Below, piece by piece: positions 13,764-26,190 of a stretch of DNA of 64,000 nucleotides. The stretch is from Aldrovandia affinis (lineage: Eukaryota > Chordata > Actinopteri > Notacanthiformes > Halosauridae): positions 3,337,127 through 3,401,126 of the forward strand of contig JAINUG010000037.1 of the NCBI GenBank assembly GCA_029706075.1, written 5' to 3'. The position numbers were made by a program, and so were the translations under genes. Position 1 is the first letter of the stretch, and each line of letters starts with the position of its first letter. Under the pieces are notes generated by a model. The model searched no databases, was not told the origin of the DNA, and saw only the letters and a list, made by a program, of their open reading frames with translations.

Positions 13764-14169
13764 AAATACTTTTTTAAGTATATGCTTGATTGAAATAAGG
13801 GTTTATATTGTACAATATAGCAGAGTTGTATACAGTATGGGAAGTGTCGATCATGGGTGGACAACTTTCTGAATTAGGCTTTACATAATTAGATTTATAT
13901 TGCTGTGTGCATTTTATTGATGGATTCATCAAAGTTTGAAATTTCACATCCATGGGAATAAAGAGATGACAGTGGCCCTATTCCAGGAATGCATCCTGTT
14001 TAAACACCCCTCACTCTTTGATAAGCCATAGCTGGTCAATCTGACTACATATGGTGGAGAGGAAATGTCACAGCCTGGTAGGAGACTTGAAAACAGTACT
14101 GAATCTTGCCACTGAGCTGGAAAAACTACCGTCTTCTGTTTGCAATCTGAGTGCAATTCCAGAACAGGG
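13764..14169. other. Non-coding DNA, nothing recognised
   Basis: AT-rich at first, then mixed unique sequence. No gene or element boundaries seen. Confidence 0.4.
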
Positions 14170-14310
14170 GCCGGAAGTGTGGCATAGTAGAAATGGACCT
14201 TTCCTTGGAACCAGAGGGTTGCACGTTCAAATCCTGGGTGGTGTTTGTACCCTCGAGGAAGATGTTTTAAGATGAATTAAGTTCATACATTTCTTGATAA
14301 TATGTAGAGT
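14170..14310 (+). repeat. Degenerate tRNA-derived SINE head
   Basis: An RNA polymerase III A-box (tggcatagtag, 14180-14190) and B-box (gttcaaatcc, 14225-14234) lie at tRNA-like spacing. They are followed by ttgtaccctcgaggaa, which resembles the ttgtacccttgagcaag body motif of common fish SINEs. The L2-type tail is not clearly preserved. It is not a functional tRNA: the cloverleaf stems do not close. Confidence 0.6.
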
Positions 14311-14422
14311 GTAAGCTATACTATATTCAGCCTGGGCATCTCCGAAGAAAGCTAAACCTTTGGAATAAAATACCTTGATGACTAATGACAGAGAGACAGA
14401 GGAGAGAGAGAAAGAGTGTGTG

Positions 14423-14541
<119 letters not shown>

Positions 14542-14752
14542 ATGATGAATGCCGATACTGTAAGGGTAGACCAGAATCCCTGGCCACCCTAAAAATCTAT
14601 AAGATGTGCATTTTAATAGAGACACTTTCAGTTCCTAATAGTCATTTTCCTTCTGATGTGCGGCTTTGATTTCACTCTTATCTGCCAGGGCTCTTGGCTC
14701 CGCTGAGAAGGGGATTATTGAATTGTGAGTGTGTCCCCCCTCCCTGCCTCAG

Positions 14753-14903
14753 AAGCTCCAGGGGGTTGAGGTAGACCATACTCATAGCGGATCTCATAGA
14801 CAGCCGGGACGGCGTCCTCAGCAGGAACTCATCCCCGCCAGTCATCTTCATATTAATTGGCTTCGCGCTGGAATCCCGTTCTCACGGAGTGCGCTCCTTG
14901 AGA
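14753..14903 (+). other. Exon-like segment with good splice signals
   Basis: A long pyrimidine tract ending cccctccctgcctcag (acceptor at 14737-14752) and a near-consensus donor (gagag|gtaagc) after 14903 bracket 151 bases that are open in the first plus frame for 50 codons. On the minus strand the same DNA carries a 57-codon frame (ATG 14849-14851, stop 14678-14680). I recognise neither translation. CpG content is higher than in neighbours. It could be an orphan or untranslated exon, or chance; splice-like pairs are common in 64 kb. Confidence 0.2.
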
Positions 14904-17900
14904 GGTAAGCTTGCGCTCGGAGCCAGCGATACAGATAAACATATTTAGCACAACAATTATGATAATTGCTGAGACACTCAGCTGAGGGAATAAGCAAATC
15001 TGATTAAGGGCCCTTCAGCATGATCAAATATTAATCTGATGTCTTCACCCCAACCTGGCTGGAACGTAAGAGGCTTCTTATGGTGTTATGCATTAACAGA
15101 TCAGCACAGGCTGAACTCATAGCAGCTAATAATATTGTGCGTGCAAGTCAAAGCACTAGAGAGATCTTCAAAGAATTTAATCCACTTACATTATATATAA
15201 AGTAAAAGCAATAGCAGAAGATAACAAGGATAAGCTTCATATGACAGTTAAATAATCATCTGCTAAATGGCATATATTATAACACTGACGGAAAAAGCCA
15301 TTCTTAGAATTATGTTGCAACACCTGTCATTGTTTCTTTACAAATAACCAACCAAACCAATTAATTTACAGTGAGTATGAAGAGGTCTTTCTCAATCCAT
15401 GCAAGATATGTACTCAATATGTTATATGTTACTATGGTTTATTAAAATATGCACCTTTTGACCTCATAATGTAGCAGTGTAAATTGGCAACACAGAGTAT
15501 GATGTAACTATCCACTAACTAAAGCATACATGAGTCAATGTGTTAATTATAAAATGCTTCAATGTAAGTATGATTATGATTAAAGTTATTAATATCAAGA
15601 CTACCATAACATAATTACAGTAAGTAATGACACATAATGTAGTTGCAAACAGCATAAAGCACTTAGTTTGATGTGCAGAGAATATCATACAGCACAACAA
15701 TGTGGCAGATACGTATACAGATACATTTAATTATACAAATTAAATTAAGATTCACATTTATATATGCATGTTTTGGAAAATGATTTCCATTGTAAAATGT
15801 TTAAGCATCTAGTAATTATTGTATGTGTCAAAGCGTCAGTTTCACTTCATAAAGCAATTCTGTTTGCAATTATTGTTGGACACTGACTAACCCTTCTGAT
15901 ATATTCTTACTTTTTTTTCTTCCTAATCGCAGGAAAACGTCCCCTTCTGTAAAGAGTGAGTATGTACAAGACAGTTAAATTCCCAATGAAATCATTCACA
16001 GTAAAACAGTTCAAAAACACACCAATAATAGAACATCTCTATATCCTACACTGCATGTGAGACAAAAACTGGCTACAAAAGGGATTAGTGAAACATTAAA
16101 TTGACACAAATTCTTTGCATGTAATACTAAAACCAAGACAGAAAGCATCATTGGATTATATCTGAACTCTTCCAACACAAACATACTGGTCCAGGGTTGT
16201 ACCTAGACTGCAGATGAATTTGTAATCTGCTTTAATCTAAAATATATACAGTATATATATATATATATATATTATTATTTTAAAAAAATATAATTATACA
16301 GACAAGGCTTATTTGACAATTATAATCTGCTTGTAGACCATATTGTTTGCTGTGCTTTGAAGCGAGACAACAGATGTCTATGCCATCTTGGTATATAGGC
16401 TAACCTGTGTAATGGAACTTTAATGGACACTTTCATGTGCTCGTATTACATGTAAATGGCACTAAATAAATTGCTGAGCATCAGCCAAACACAGGCTAAA
16501 CCAAACAATATCTAGAGCAAGTCATCTTTACAGCAGAGTTTGTTTTTTATTTTGTTGCCCAAATGTACACATTAACATTTTCACATTTGCCTCAAACTTT
16601 CGGAAAATGTTCAACAAACAAGCACACCCCATGAAACAATCTCCAAACATTGCAGAAATAAACATGAAATGGAATGACCTTGTCCTCCATTTTAAGTTAG
16701 AGCAACACAATTCTACTGATTTTAGTATGCAGACTGACCTTGTAGAACAACAGCTACAGTAAGGATCAATTTGATCGTCTCTGTCCTCATTGGGCAATTC
16801 CCTGCTGTTAAATTGTCACAGAGAACACTGAGAATTATCACACTCCACCATATTTTTTCATCCACTTCTCCAAACAAATAAACAAAAACACACCAAAAAA
16901 ACTGCTTGAGAAACTGCCACATACAAATGAGACAGAGAATGTGAAACAGATTAACAACAAACACTGGGGTAAATTGTAAATTGATATGCCATTCAAACAT
17001 TTTAAACATCAGATCATGCTTACAGGGTTAATTTGGTTGTATATTCATTTGTTGTAAACATGAAAACATTCTACTGCGCCGTTCCTGTCTATTTTCAGCT
17101 GCAGTTTAAGGGGATGAGTGTCAAAACAGATCTTTAAGAAAGGAGAGCATGGTGTCTGTTTTTACTCATTATTTCTATAAAACAGTGGTCAAATAACAGG
17201 AGGTAGTGAAAAACAGCAACCTAATATCCAATAATGTGCCAGGTTATGCCATCCCTTTGCACAACTCATTAGTGAATTAAAATGTGTGACACATCAAGAG
17301 TTAAAGGTACTGTGGTGGCCAAGGTCTTGTTTCACCCCCATATGAGTACCCTTAATAAGTCAAAGCTTGTCAGGCTTCATGCTTTAAGTCTCACAAGCCA
17401 GAAACTTCTGTCAGCACACTGACCTCTTCCTCACACAAATACACACACATTTACACGCATATGCACGCACACAAACACACACAGACACACACAAACACAT
17501 TCAAGCCTAGCAAAATCAGCTTTTTTTCATGTTGGTCTAGACAGCCTGGGTTAAAAATGTCTGTAACATTAACAAACACTAAGGCCTTAATACTGAATTT
17601 AACCCCACATGTTTGAAAACATGGCAAGTATTAAGTGAGGGTAATGGAAATAGGGGGACTTTTTTTTTTTTAAACACCAACAATCAGAGGAGCTGGCAAA
17701 TTGGTTATTTACGTTTTTTTAAAGGGGTGATGTATCTGTTGCTTCTGCAGTGTGAACGTGCTCCCACAATGAGGCGAGGACGGCGTGCAGAGCCAGTCAC
17801 GAGCAGACAGGTGCTCTACCTGTGCACACGTCTCTCTGACACACAGCTGGGCATTGGTAGCACCGGAGCAGCAGGGCTGATCTAACACAGCAATGAGCTG

Positions 17901-18297
17901 TGCCTCAGTCACTCCCCTGCACCAGCACTACGGTGGTCCTTTTACCTGCTGCTGCTCTCCCTAACCAACAGGGAGCGGGCGGGCTGAAGTCACTGGAGGT
18001 CTCACAGAGTAATGGAACAGATTCCGACCGGTGCAGACCCAGTGACGGGGTATTGATCACTGTGCACACATGTGAAACTGCCGACCTCCACACCTGCTCA
18101 GTCTCTGTCTCGAGCCGGCAGCATTTTGTCTGTCAAAAGGTTTGAGTTTTTCTGAGGTGATGGTTTATGATGATGTTTAAACAGCGGGTTTGTGTGTTCA
18201 GTATTGCTTATGAAACAGTATGTACAGACATTAGGATAAATATGTACATCTGCTCAGTCCCTCAGTTAAATAAGTACAACAATTATTATAAGAACTA
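14904..18297. other. Unique AT-rich non-coding DNA
   Basis: No gene recognised. 14900-15060 is repeat-free and enhancer-like in composition. A (TA)n tract lies at 16252-16272. A short segment, 15933-15955, sits between a good acceptor and donor (see findings). Loose CA-rich sequence at 17430-17510 is an impure microsatellite. Confidence 0.4.
16252..16272. repeat. (TA)n microsatellite
   Basis: About ten TA units followed by an ATT run. Confidence 0.9.
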
Positions 18298-18327
18298 TTA
18301 ATAATAATAATAATAATAATAATAATC
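18298..18327. repeat. (TAA)n microsatellite
   Basis: About ten uninterrupted TAA/ATA triplets in an AT-rich stretch. Confidence 0.9.
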
Positions 18328-20551
18328 AGAAAAAAGTTAGGATATTGCTTCTTTAAAAATAATAAGAATAGAATTATAGAATTAAAAACAAACAGGGTTT
18401 CTTGCAAATATAAAAGATACTGATAAATGTTCATAAAAGATTTTACATGGTTTCCTACGTTTTCTCAATTCTACAAATAGATACAGTATAGTCTACACAT
18501 TTTGATGATATTTACAAGAAGATATTCTTGGTCTCATCAATTGACAAAGTAAAACATAAACCAGGACAGAGACAAGACATATGAAGCGTGTTTTTCCAAA
18601 ACTCACTCAGTCCACTTTGCCCGATTTTGAGAAAATCTACATTTTGTTTATTTTAAATTGGTGGAGTTTCTTTGCATGAAAATATTTAATTTAATACTTA
18701 AATCCCTAAGAATAATAGTGTAAAAGTAAAACTGCAAATATCTAACCATTTACCAGAAAAATAATACCCACCTTGAAAAATATGGTTTACACTCTTCATA
18801 TATATGTCACAAAGTAAAGGACGTGAAAGTTTTTGTATAGCTTCATTCACTCAAAAATATGATTGAAGATATTAAGACACTAAACACATAAACAGAATGC
18901 AAGCTTCCTCAAAAAAGATTTTAAGGAGATGTTGTTTATGGTTCATTCTATGTGTAAATCTCTATAACGTGAGACATTTCCAAAGAAAAAGACATGTTCC
19001 TCTGTCCATGGGTCTGACGTCCAAGAATAAAAATGTGTGTGTGTGCGCATGTGCGTGTGTTTAATATATATGAATTGTTTGTTTATATATTTTAATGTAA
19101 GCACATTTTTATGCATGTGCACATGGTGTGTGCGGGCCCTTCCTTTGATAATACAGTGCAGATATTTTTGCACCCCAATCAAAACAAACTGAACAGGCTG
19201 GATTTTCCTGTCTGTGGCCTTCCGAATAAAACAGAACACAACACACACCAGCTGATGATATGAGCATGTGTGTGCATGGAGATCACGGATCTACCTCTGT
19301 ACACAGGAAACATCCCTGCTTCGATGGTGGCTGTGTGACCGGCCCGGAGCCTGGGGTTCAGACAGCAGGAGAGGGGAGGATGAAGAAGAGAGGCCTTCCC
19401 CCCTCACGCCGACTCTCACTTCACCCATCTGAAAATTTGATTATTGCGCTCTCTTCCCTCTCCGGCCATTCCCATAGATTTAATATGCTACTGGAATTTG
19501 ATATATGAGCTAATTTAGATGAAAACCCCATGACATGCAGCTTGTGACATCGCCACTGAAACAAAGTCATTAACTCTTTGTGCATACATTATGGTACTTC
19601 CAGCGAGTGGAGTTCGGAGCACTGAGCCAAAAATGGACAAACGTGTAAATCGTATGGAGAATGAGGGAAGAAACTCTGCTATTCCACTCGATTACCCTCT
19701 GATTAAAGCCATATAAAAATACTCAAACAACTTTTTAAAATATTAAAATATTTTCTTTTAATGAATTTAATTCTTAATTTGCCATTTATTTTTGCACCCT
19801 TTCAATTTATAGCAGCCTGAAATACATGAATACCTTTAAAATATACATTCATGTACATTCAATACGCATGTTCAGTTAGAAATTGTTGCCAATTACCCCT
19901 ACACGACTACATATTATTCCAGAACATGGACTTGTTATTTACGACGTCAGTGTAAACACCACACATACACACACTGTCTGTGGTCCAGTTTACAGGCCCC
20001 TGCTGAAGCACGCACACATAATCCCGTCGATAATTTTGGATGATCCTATTGTCAGACTTAAGACTCCTAAACCTTAGTCGGGTGTAAACCTTTGAAAAAC
20101 TGATTTTCCAGAGGCAGATCCACCCGGAGGAGCGACAGATTAAGAAACGGCGAAGCGCCGGAGCCACACGCACCGCGGTCATGGCTTTTTGTTTTTCCAA
20201 AACGAGCACCCAGAGGCACACATGACATCACGTGTGAACACTCTGAGGGGCCGCGATGAGCCGGAGTGTTCCAGAGAAAGGTCAATATGTTGCCTTTCGG
20301 ATATCAGGGCGGACACTGTCAATCGGACGGTTCGTAGACACGGCTCATACACAGGGTCTCATCGCTTGCAAAAAAAAACAACCTATAGTGTTGTTGTATG
20401 TATGGTGTACAAAAATCTCCGCTAAGAATAAGGAAATGTGAATGAATGGGAAAATGTACACAATTTCTGAAATGATTAACCATGGAACAATGAATGTAAT
20501 AATTACAACATGTGAACACACTGCCATGACAATTTCTTTAACTTCTCTTTT
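18328..20551. other. Unique non-coding DNA
   Basis: AT-rich to about 18950, then mixed. A GT-rich patch lies at 19032-19061. CpG density rises around 20080-20290. No gene or element ends recognised. Confidence 0.4.
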
Positions 20552-20598
20552 CTTGTGTTCATATGAAGTCTAAATTACATACTTCATACGAACACAAG
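20552..20598. repeat. 18-bp inverted repeat (strong hairpin)
   Basis: Arms cttgtgttcatatgaagt (20552-20569) and acttcatacgaacacaag (20581-20598) are complementary with one mismatch, separated by 11 bases. The stem is embedded in plain AT-rich sequence with no transposon ends visible. It could be the core of a short MITE, a regulatory palindrome or a small hairpin transcript. I see no known miRNA sequence in it. Confidence 0.8.
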
Positions 20599-20924
20599 GA
20601 ACCCCTGGAACTGTTTCAAGGAATGAATTAACTAATACTGTCAAAAACCTTACAACAAATTCTTAACTCTAGAATAAAAACAATGTCTATGAAGATAATT
20701 ATGAACAATTAAGACAAAAGTAATTGACAAAAAATGTTTAAATTTAATTGTATGTACATTAAATAGATGACATTACAATTTGTTGTAATATAATAAAACG
20801 TAATAATTAGTAGTAAAAGCTGTAAACAGTATAGCAGTAAAAAAACTAAGAAATACGTTGTTCCATCATTGTTGTCATCATGACAATATCATTTTCAAAT
20901 TGCTATTTTTTTACATTTTGTACT
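20599..20924. other. AT-rich non-coding DNA
   Basis: Nothing recognised. Confidence 0.4.
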
Positions 20925-21200
20925 ATTATTATTATTGCTAATAATAAATTAATCATAAAAATACGAATAATTGCACATTATTATTATTATCATTATTAAT
21001 AATAATAATAATAATAATCATACTCATCATTACTCATACTCATCACAATGGTTATAATATTAATAACAGCAGCAACACTAATAATAATGATAATATGACT
21101 AATTAGACTACTACTATTATTGTTATTAGTATTATTAATAGTAATAATAACAATTATTATTATTATTTTCATTATTATTATTATTGCTATTTGTTATTGA
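20925..21200. repeat. Impure (ATT/AAT)n triplet-repeat region
   Basis: Nearly 280 bases of degenerate ATT, AAT and TAA triplets on alternating strands, with the longest pure runs near 20998-21018 and 21150-21185. Alternating orientation could allow self-pairing of the two halves. Confidence 0.85.
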
Positions 21201-21535
21201 TATGATTATTATAAATATGATTATTTCTGCTGTTCATGTTAGGAGCCACAGCTCTGGGAGATGTGTGGGCAGTCTCAGGTCATCCTTGGCACAAACAGCA
21301 CTGTACCTCACATTTGTTACACTAAATGGGATGGCTGCTCGACTGCACTCTCTCATTGCGTTTCCTCTGAGACTGCTGTGAGGCCCTACCACCCACTGTA
21401 CACTGCCATTCTTTTTACTCCTCTTCATTCACACAAAATGAAAGCAATAAAGTACTCTCACATTCCTCTGAGCTGCTCACATGTTATGGCCCCCAGTATC
21501 CAGTCACCCATGCTGCCCCGCCCTTCAGCTCTATC

Positions 21536-21537
<2 letters not shown>

Positions 21538-21595
<58 letters not shown>
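21538..21595. repeat. (AC)n microsatellite
   Basis: About 29 uninterrupted AC units. The His-Thr repeat frames on the plus strand derive from it. Confidence 0.97.
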
Positions 21596-21597
<2 letters not shown>

Positions 21598-22276
21598 CTT
21601 AAAAAGATATACTTAATCCCTTATTTTTCAGGTATACCTTTTTACTTATGTACTTATCTACCCATCCTCAATTGTAATTGCATATTGTAAAGTTGATGCT
21701 ATACTTAAATTGGAATTTTATACTTAAATTTAACTGACAATAATGAACAAAAAAATAATGAATTTACACATATGTATTTAAAGACAAATCTCCTCCTTAA
21801 CGACTCTCTCTTTAAAAATAATATGTACACAAGGCCAGGGGCATGATAGCACGACATCTTCAGCTTCACCATCAAACCCTGAGAGGAAAAAAACAAGCTT
21901 AGACTCCCATCTCCTCCACTTACTGTATAAATATGTCAGTGCTGCTCTTACTTACATCGTTATGTTTCTCAGCCATCTACAGAGCTCTGATCTTTAGCAC
22001 ATCCAGTCTACCTGCCGCGTTCCACCAGAGGAATCTTTTACACACAGCCCACCGGCCCCAACATTGTCTTTGACACTATTCCTCCTACAAGAAAGGAAAA
22101 AAATGCCACAGCAAAGCAGAACAATCACAGAGCACCCCAAGCTCAACCAATAAAAAAACTTTAATCTTTTCCCCCCTCTTTTTTTCTTCCCAAAGACATG
22201 CAGGAAATCTCCACTTAATTCAACAAACATTTGCTTCAACTCAGGAACTAAGCCGGACTTTTAACAGCTTTTTAGA

Positions 22277-22312
22277 GTGTGTGTGTGTGTGTGTGTGTGA
22301 GTGTGTGTGTGT
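22277..22312. repeat. (GT)n microsatellite
   Basis: About 17 GT units with one GA interruption. Confidence 0.93.
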
Positions 22313-22451
22313 CTGAGGAACGAGCGCATGTGTGTGTGTTTTGTTTCAGGGTGAGCTGGGCTGGTGTCTGAGCACGAGTTGGAACAGTTGAGATACTGCA
22401 GTGCCATCTGCTGGTGGCAGGAGGAACAGGGAAAAGGGCAAGGGGAAAGGC

Positions 22452-22473
22452 AGAGAGAGAGAGAGAGAGAGAG
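22452..22473. repeat. (AG)n microsatellite
   Basis: Eleven AG units. Confidence 0.9.
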
Positions 22474-23225
22474 CTGCTCCTGACATCACGCACCCTGTAC
22501 CTCCTCACTAAACTTTGTGATGGGCCCATCTCAGGCCGCTCGCAATCCTGTTTGGGTCTCCATCGCCGTGCCCCCCATTCAAAGCTGGCAGCTTGCATGG
22601 AAGCAAATGACCTTAGTTTTTGTCTTACCCCCATTTCCTGTAGAGTATTCCATTGACTTTTAATAATGACTTACCAGTAATCAAGCTGATTGCACATTCA
22701 TCACTGTGATTTGTTTCTTTTTTTTTTTTTTTTACCCAAAGAGGGGAAGTGTGTTTTCCTTGGGAAATGAAATATTTAAAAACCTGTTCCTGTGCCCTCT
22801 GACTGGACACTGCAGTGCACAGCTGAGTAAACAGGATCGAAAAAAGGCAGGTAGCAGAGTGGCCCGGTGTGCGACCATACCACCCCCGATGGAAAAACAT
22901 TCAAAAGAGCTTCCTTGGAAAAAGGAATCTCTGGCAATAAAATATGAACCATTATAGATAGGATGTGACATGAGCTAATATAATACCATGGGAATGTACA
23001 GCAATACTGCCTTCCTGTTTCCATGTGCTGCATGGGTCATTTCCAATTTGGCCAACACAATACTTACTGTAACAGCGAGCGAGTAAACAATTACCCACAA
23101 TCACTCGTGAAATATAGCCTTGGAACCCGGGACCCTCTCACACATGTTCATAAATCTGAGCCATCCTTTTTAATGTTCCGTTCATTATTTTCTTTGCAGA
23201 CGCCTTTTTCCCGGGCAACATAGCT

Positions 23226-23400
23226 CACATTTGACATATTACACATTTACACAGCTGGATATTAACGGAGGCAATTCAGGGTAAGTACCTTGCCCAAGGG
23301 TACAACAGCAGTGTGCCCCCATCGTACAATCTACAAATGTAACCTACCACCCCGCAGTCAAAGGTTCGGTTCAACACTACTACAAGCCAAACCACCACCA
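23226..23400 (-). repeat. Degenerate tRNA-SINE remnant, minus strand
   Basis: Read on the minus strand, the order is a damaged tRNA-like part, then ttgtacccttgggcaagg (complement of about 23289-23306), then a body motif complementary to cacagctggatatt (23250-23265). This matches the common fish SINE layout also seen at 45.4 and 60.1 kb. The L2-type stem-loop is missing or too worn to see. Confidence 0.5.
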
Positions 23401-23689
23401 CCACTGCTACTTAACCTATAACCTAACGATCACAGGGTCAGTAAACCACAACGCCACACATTTGTCCCGAAACCCAAACCAGTTGTTCCCGAGTACGCTC
23501 TGCTTTTAATATGTGAAAAAAGAGAGATGTTATCAGGGATGGATGCTGCGCGTTATTGAAACAGACCCTTTTCATGCTTTCCACATTACTTCTGTATTGC
23601 TTTTTTACACACCGCCGTAATACTGTACAACCACAAAAGAGGGAGATGAATAATGCACGTCGATCTGGGTGAATTGGGTTTCGCGTTCT
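23401..23689. other. Non-coding DNA, nothing recognised
   Basis: Ordinary unique sequence that leads into a CpG-rich block. Confidence 0.4.
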
Positions 23690-24115
23690 TTGAGGGCTGC
23701 GTGTGACGGCCGCACTTTGGCACGGGCGCTGAAAGCCTTGCCGCTTACACGCTGAGACATTTCTCTAACGCACTCCAGGAACACGAGCGCTCGCGATCCA
23801 GATCCAGCGCACTCACAGGCATGAGCAGCAGGCCACAGAGAGCTGGATCCCAGCTGTTTCTCTGCTCTGCGCCGGCAGCCCGTGGCCATTACAGCAGCCC
23901 GTCCTGGAGAGCAGAAGACCCTGCCCTGTTCAGTACGGCCCCGGGCCCCGGCCCCAGAGTCCTCCAAATCCTGCGCTCTCTGTGCGTGAAGAGAGCGGGA
24001 ATAATAATGGGGTGCACAATCCCCTCCCGCCCTGCTGTGTAAGCCTCCAGTCCACAGCGCTCTGCCAGAGCACCTCAAGGAGACTTAAGGTCTTCCACCG
24101 CCCGCGTTCACGCTG
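23690..24115. promoter_or_regulatory. CpG-rich segment
   Basis: By hand count roughly 33 CpG dinucleotides fall in about 450 bases, in a block near 60% GC. That is clearly above the surrounding DNA, which is mostly CpG-poor. Overlapping open frames on both strands (157 codons on the minus strand) reflect GC content and show no domain I know. It might be a CpG island marking a promoter or a polycomb-type regulatory element. No TATA, initiator or first exon can be assigned. Confidence 0.35.
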
Positions 24116-25859
24116 CCTGACAACTTCAAAGCCCATTATGAGGACTGTTCAGGCTGGGCCTAATCCAAAATGAAAAGGAGCTTTACCCAAATATTGTCGG
24201 GAAAATGAAGAGAATCAATACCTCCTTGAGGTGCGTGTGTGAGGGGTGGGGGTGACCGGGAGGAAAAATACCATATTAAAAGTAATTTCTTGCATCATTC
24301 TTGCATCATCCTTCCCAAGACGGAAGCAGGATCTTGTTTCTTCCCTCCCCCTGTAATTGAGCAATAGTGAACAAAAATAATTAATTAATATATAAATAAA
24401 TAAATAGGTGTAGATAGATGTTATTTCCTGCTATGAGGTTTAAGACTGTAAAGATGTATAAAAGCTGAGACATCCTGCAGCTCTATTCTTGGCTTACATT
24501 CGCTTAAAGACATTGCACCTAAAAACACTTCTGCATATCAAAATGCATTTCAAGCGCTAAATATCATCTTTGGGACCATGTGTTTGCACAGTCACACCTT
24601 TAACGAATATATTTGAATCATTCACTGTATATACAAATATAAAAGTGCAAAATATCTACATGAGAGAGGCAGTTATTTAAGCTTTTTTTAAATGTTCTTA
24701 ATTGCTGTACACAAGTAGCATCTCAAATGAAAAAAAGAAAAAAAGAACACATGCATCTATTTAATTTACCCCCTTGTTTTGCATGTTAACGACCCGCTGT
24801 ACGAGAGCCCAAGGAGGATGACCTCTGACCTTGTACAAACAGCAAATCAACACTGCTCATATGATGCATAACAGAAATATCAGGTCAGGGAATATCAGCA
24901 GCTCACTGGATTTAAAGGCCATCCCAGGCACAGTCATAGTGTACATGGTGCCACCTCAATCGCAACAGATCTTTCAGATGTACGCTGAAAATGCCTACTG
25001 CTGCTCTGGGCTGGGCTGCTCACAGTGTGCATTAGGAGTCAGGAGTATATTAGAAATGGAACCCAAGAAATTTAAAACAAGAAGTTTGTTTCTAACTGAT
25101 CACAAGCAAAAAAAACACCATTTTGTTCTTGTTTGTGCTTGCTATTTAGTGCCCCTGTATCGAGTTTATTATTTGTGCCCTATCAAGATCTATTGGAGCC
25201 TCCCCTCCTGGCCCTCACTAAATGACAAGTCAGCTCTAATGCGCCCATATTGTTCCTATAAGTGTGAATTGATTTATATTGCTGCAAAGCATCCCCAGGC
25301 ATCAGGGAAGAGCCATTGGAACCCAATACCAATTATATGTTTGTTTGGGGGGGAAATGGCCACTCAGGACACCGGATCAATGTGGACATCAAAGGTCAAA
25401 GCAATACATTTCTTCTGAAAACTTAGCAGCGGTGCTTGATGGCACACTATCAACAGATTGGGTCCTAACCAAAAACATGCCGCTTCAACATTTCTAGGCA
25501 CTTTAAAAAAAAAGCGGGTACAGACGAGAGCCCTTGCCCTCAGTAAGTCAATGAGGGACGTTTCTTTGTGTGTCTGACATTTTTCATGGGCGGTGTGCAT
25601 AAGAAAATGAAAGATTAGTGTGGGGGGGTGAAATCCATACATGCATGCTGAGAATTGTTCAGTCATTGTGGCCTACAACATAAATAAATAAACATAATTT
25701 CAAAACTATGCACCGTTAAAACAGACCCCTCCTGCCATTGATACTCCAGCTGGTGTGAATGAAATGCTTTGAGTTGAGGGGGGGGGGATACTGGCCCGCC
25801 TGTAAATAGCTCCACGCTCCAAACCCTCTCTGTAAGGTTCCCTGTAAGCTTCCCATTAG
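24116..25859. other. Unique non-coding DNA
   Basis: No gene recognised. It contains the longest open frame of the window (24831-25418, 195 codons), which lacks recognisable domains, a signal peptide or exon context. By rough calculation one such frame is expected by chance in 64 kb. Confidence 0.4.
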
Positions 25860-26190
25860 GACTTGTGGTGCTGTCATTAATATGCAGATTTGATTTTAAG
25901 CCATATTAATCACTCTGGCCTGAAGTCCAAAATGAAACCAAAACCATGCCTGTAATAAGGACTTCCTTCTGCAAGCAAGCTTTATAGATCGTAGCTTTTT
26001 TTATTTTTTATCTTTCTTTCTGCCAGAGTCTCTAAGGACCATTTGAATCCATATTAATTTCCTCTCTGGCAGTTATGTACTTGCCTATGTACTGTTCTAT
26101 TTCACATTTAATCTGTCAGTAATTTAGTAATGTGTAAACTAATTATGCATAGATATTAATGTAATTGGTTCTGGGAGCTGTAAAAAAAAA
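25860..26190. promoter_or_regulatory. Candidate conserved non-coding (enhancer-like) block
   Basis: Repeat-free sequence with closely packed CATTAATATGCAG, CCATATTAATCAC, CCATATTAATTTCC and AACTAATTATGCATAG strings: homeodomain and POU-type cores in a pattern typical of vertebrate developmental enhancers. This is inference from motif content; no conservation test was possible. Confidence 0.3.

Larger units (their letters stand above)
21201..23225. other. Unique non-coding DNA with microsatellites
   Basis: Apart from the listed microsatellites, no gene or transposon is recognised. A T-run lies at 22716-22731. Confidence 0.4.

Noticed and set aside
14170-14310. Functional tRNA gene
   Set aside because: A and B boxes are present, but the acceptor and other stems do not pair and fish SINE body sequence follows. 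The same applies to the SINE heads at 35.5, 45.4 and 46.8 kb.
21261-21690. Open frames with Thr-His repeats
   Set aside because: Translations of the (AC)n microsatellite.
24831-25418. Longest open frame, 195 codons, plus strand
   Set aside because: No domain, motif or exon context. A rough chance estimate gives about 0.5 such frames expected in 64 kb, and composition is ordinary.
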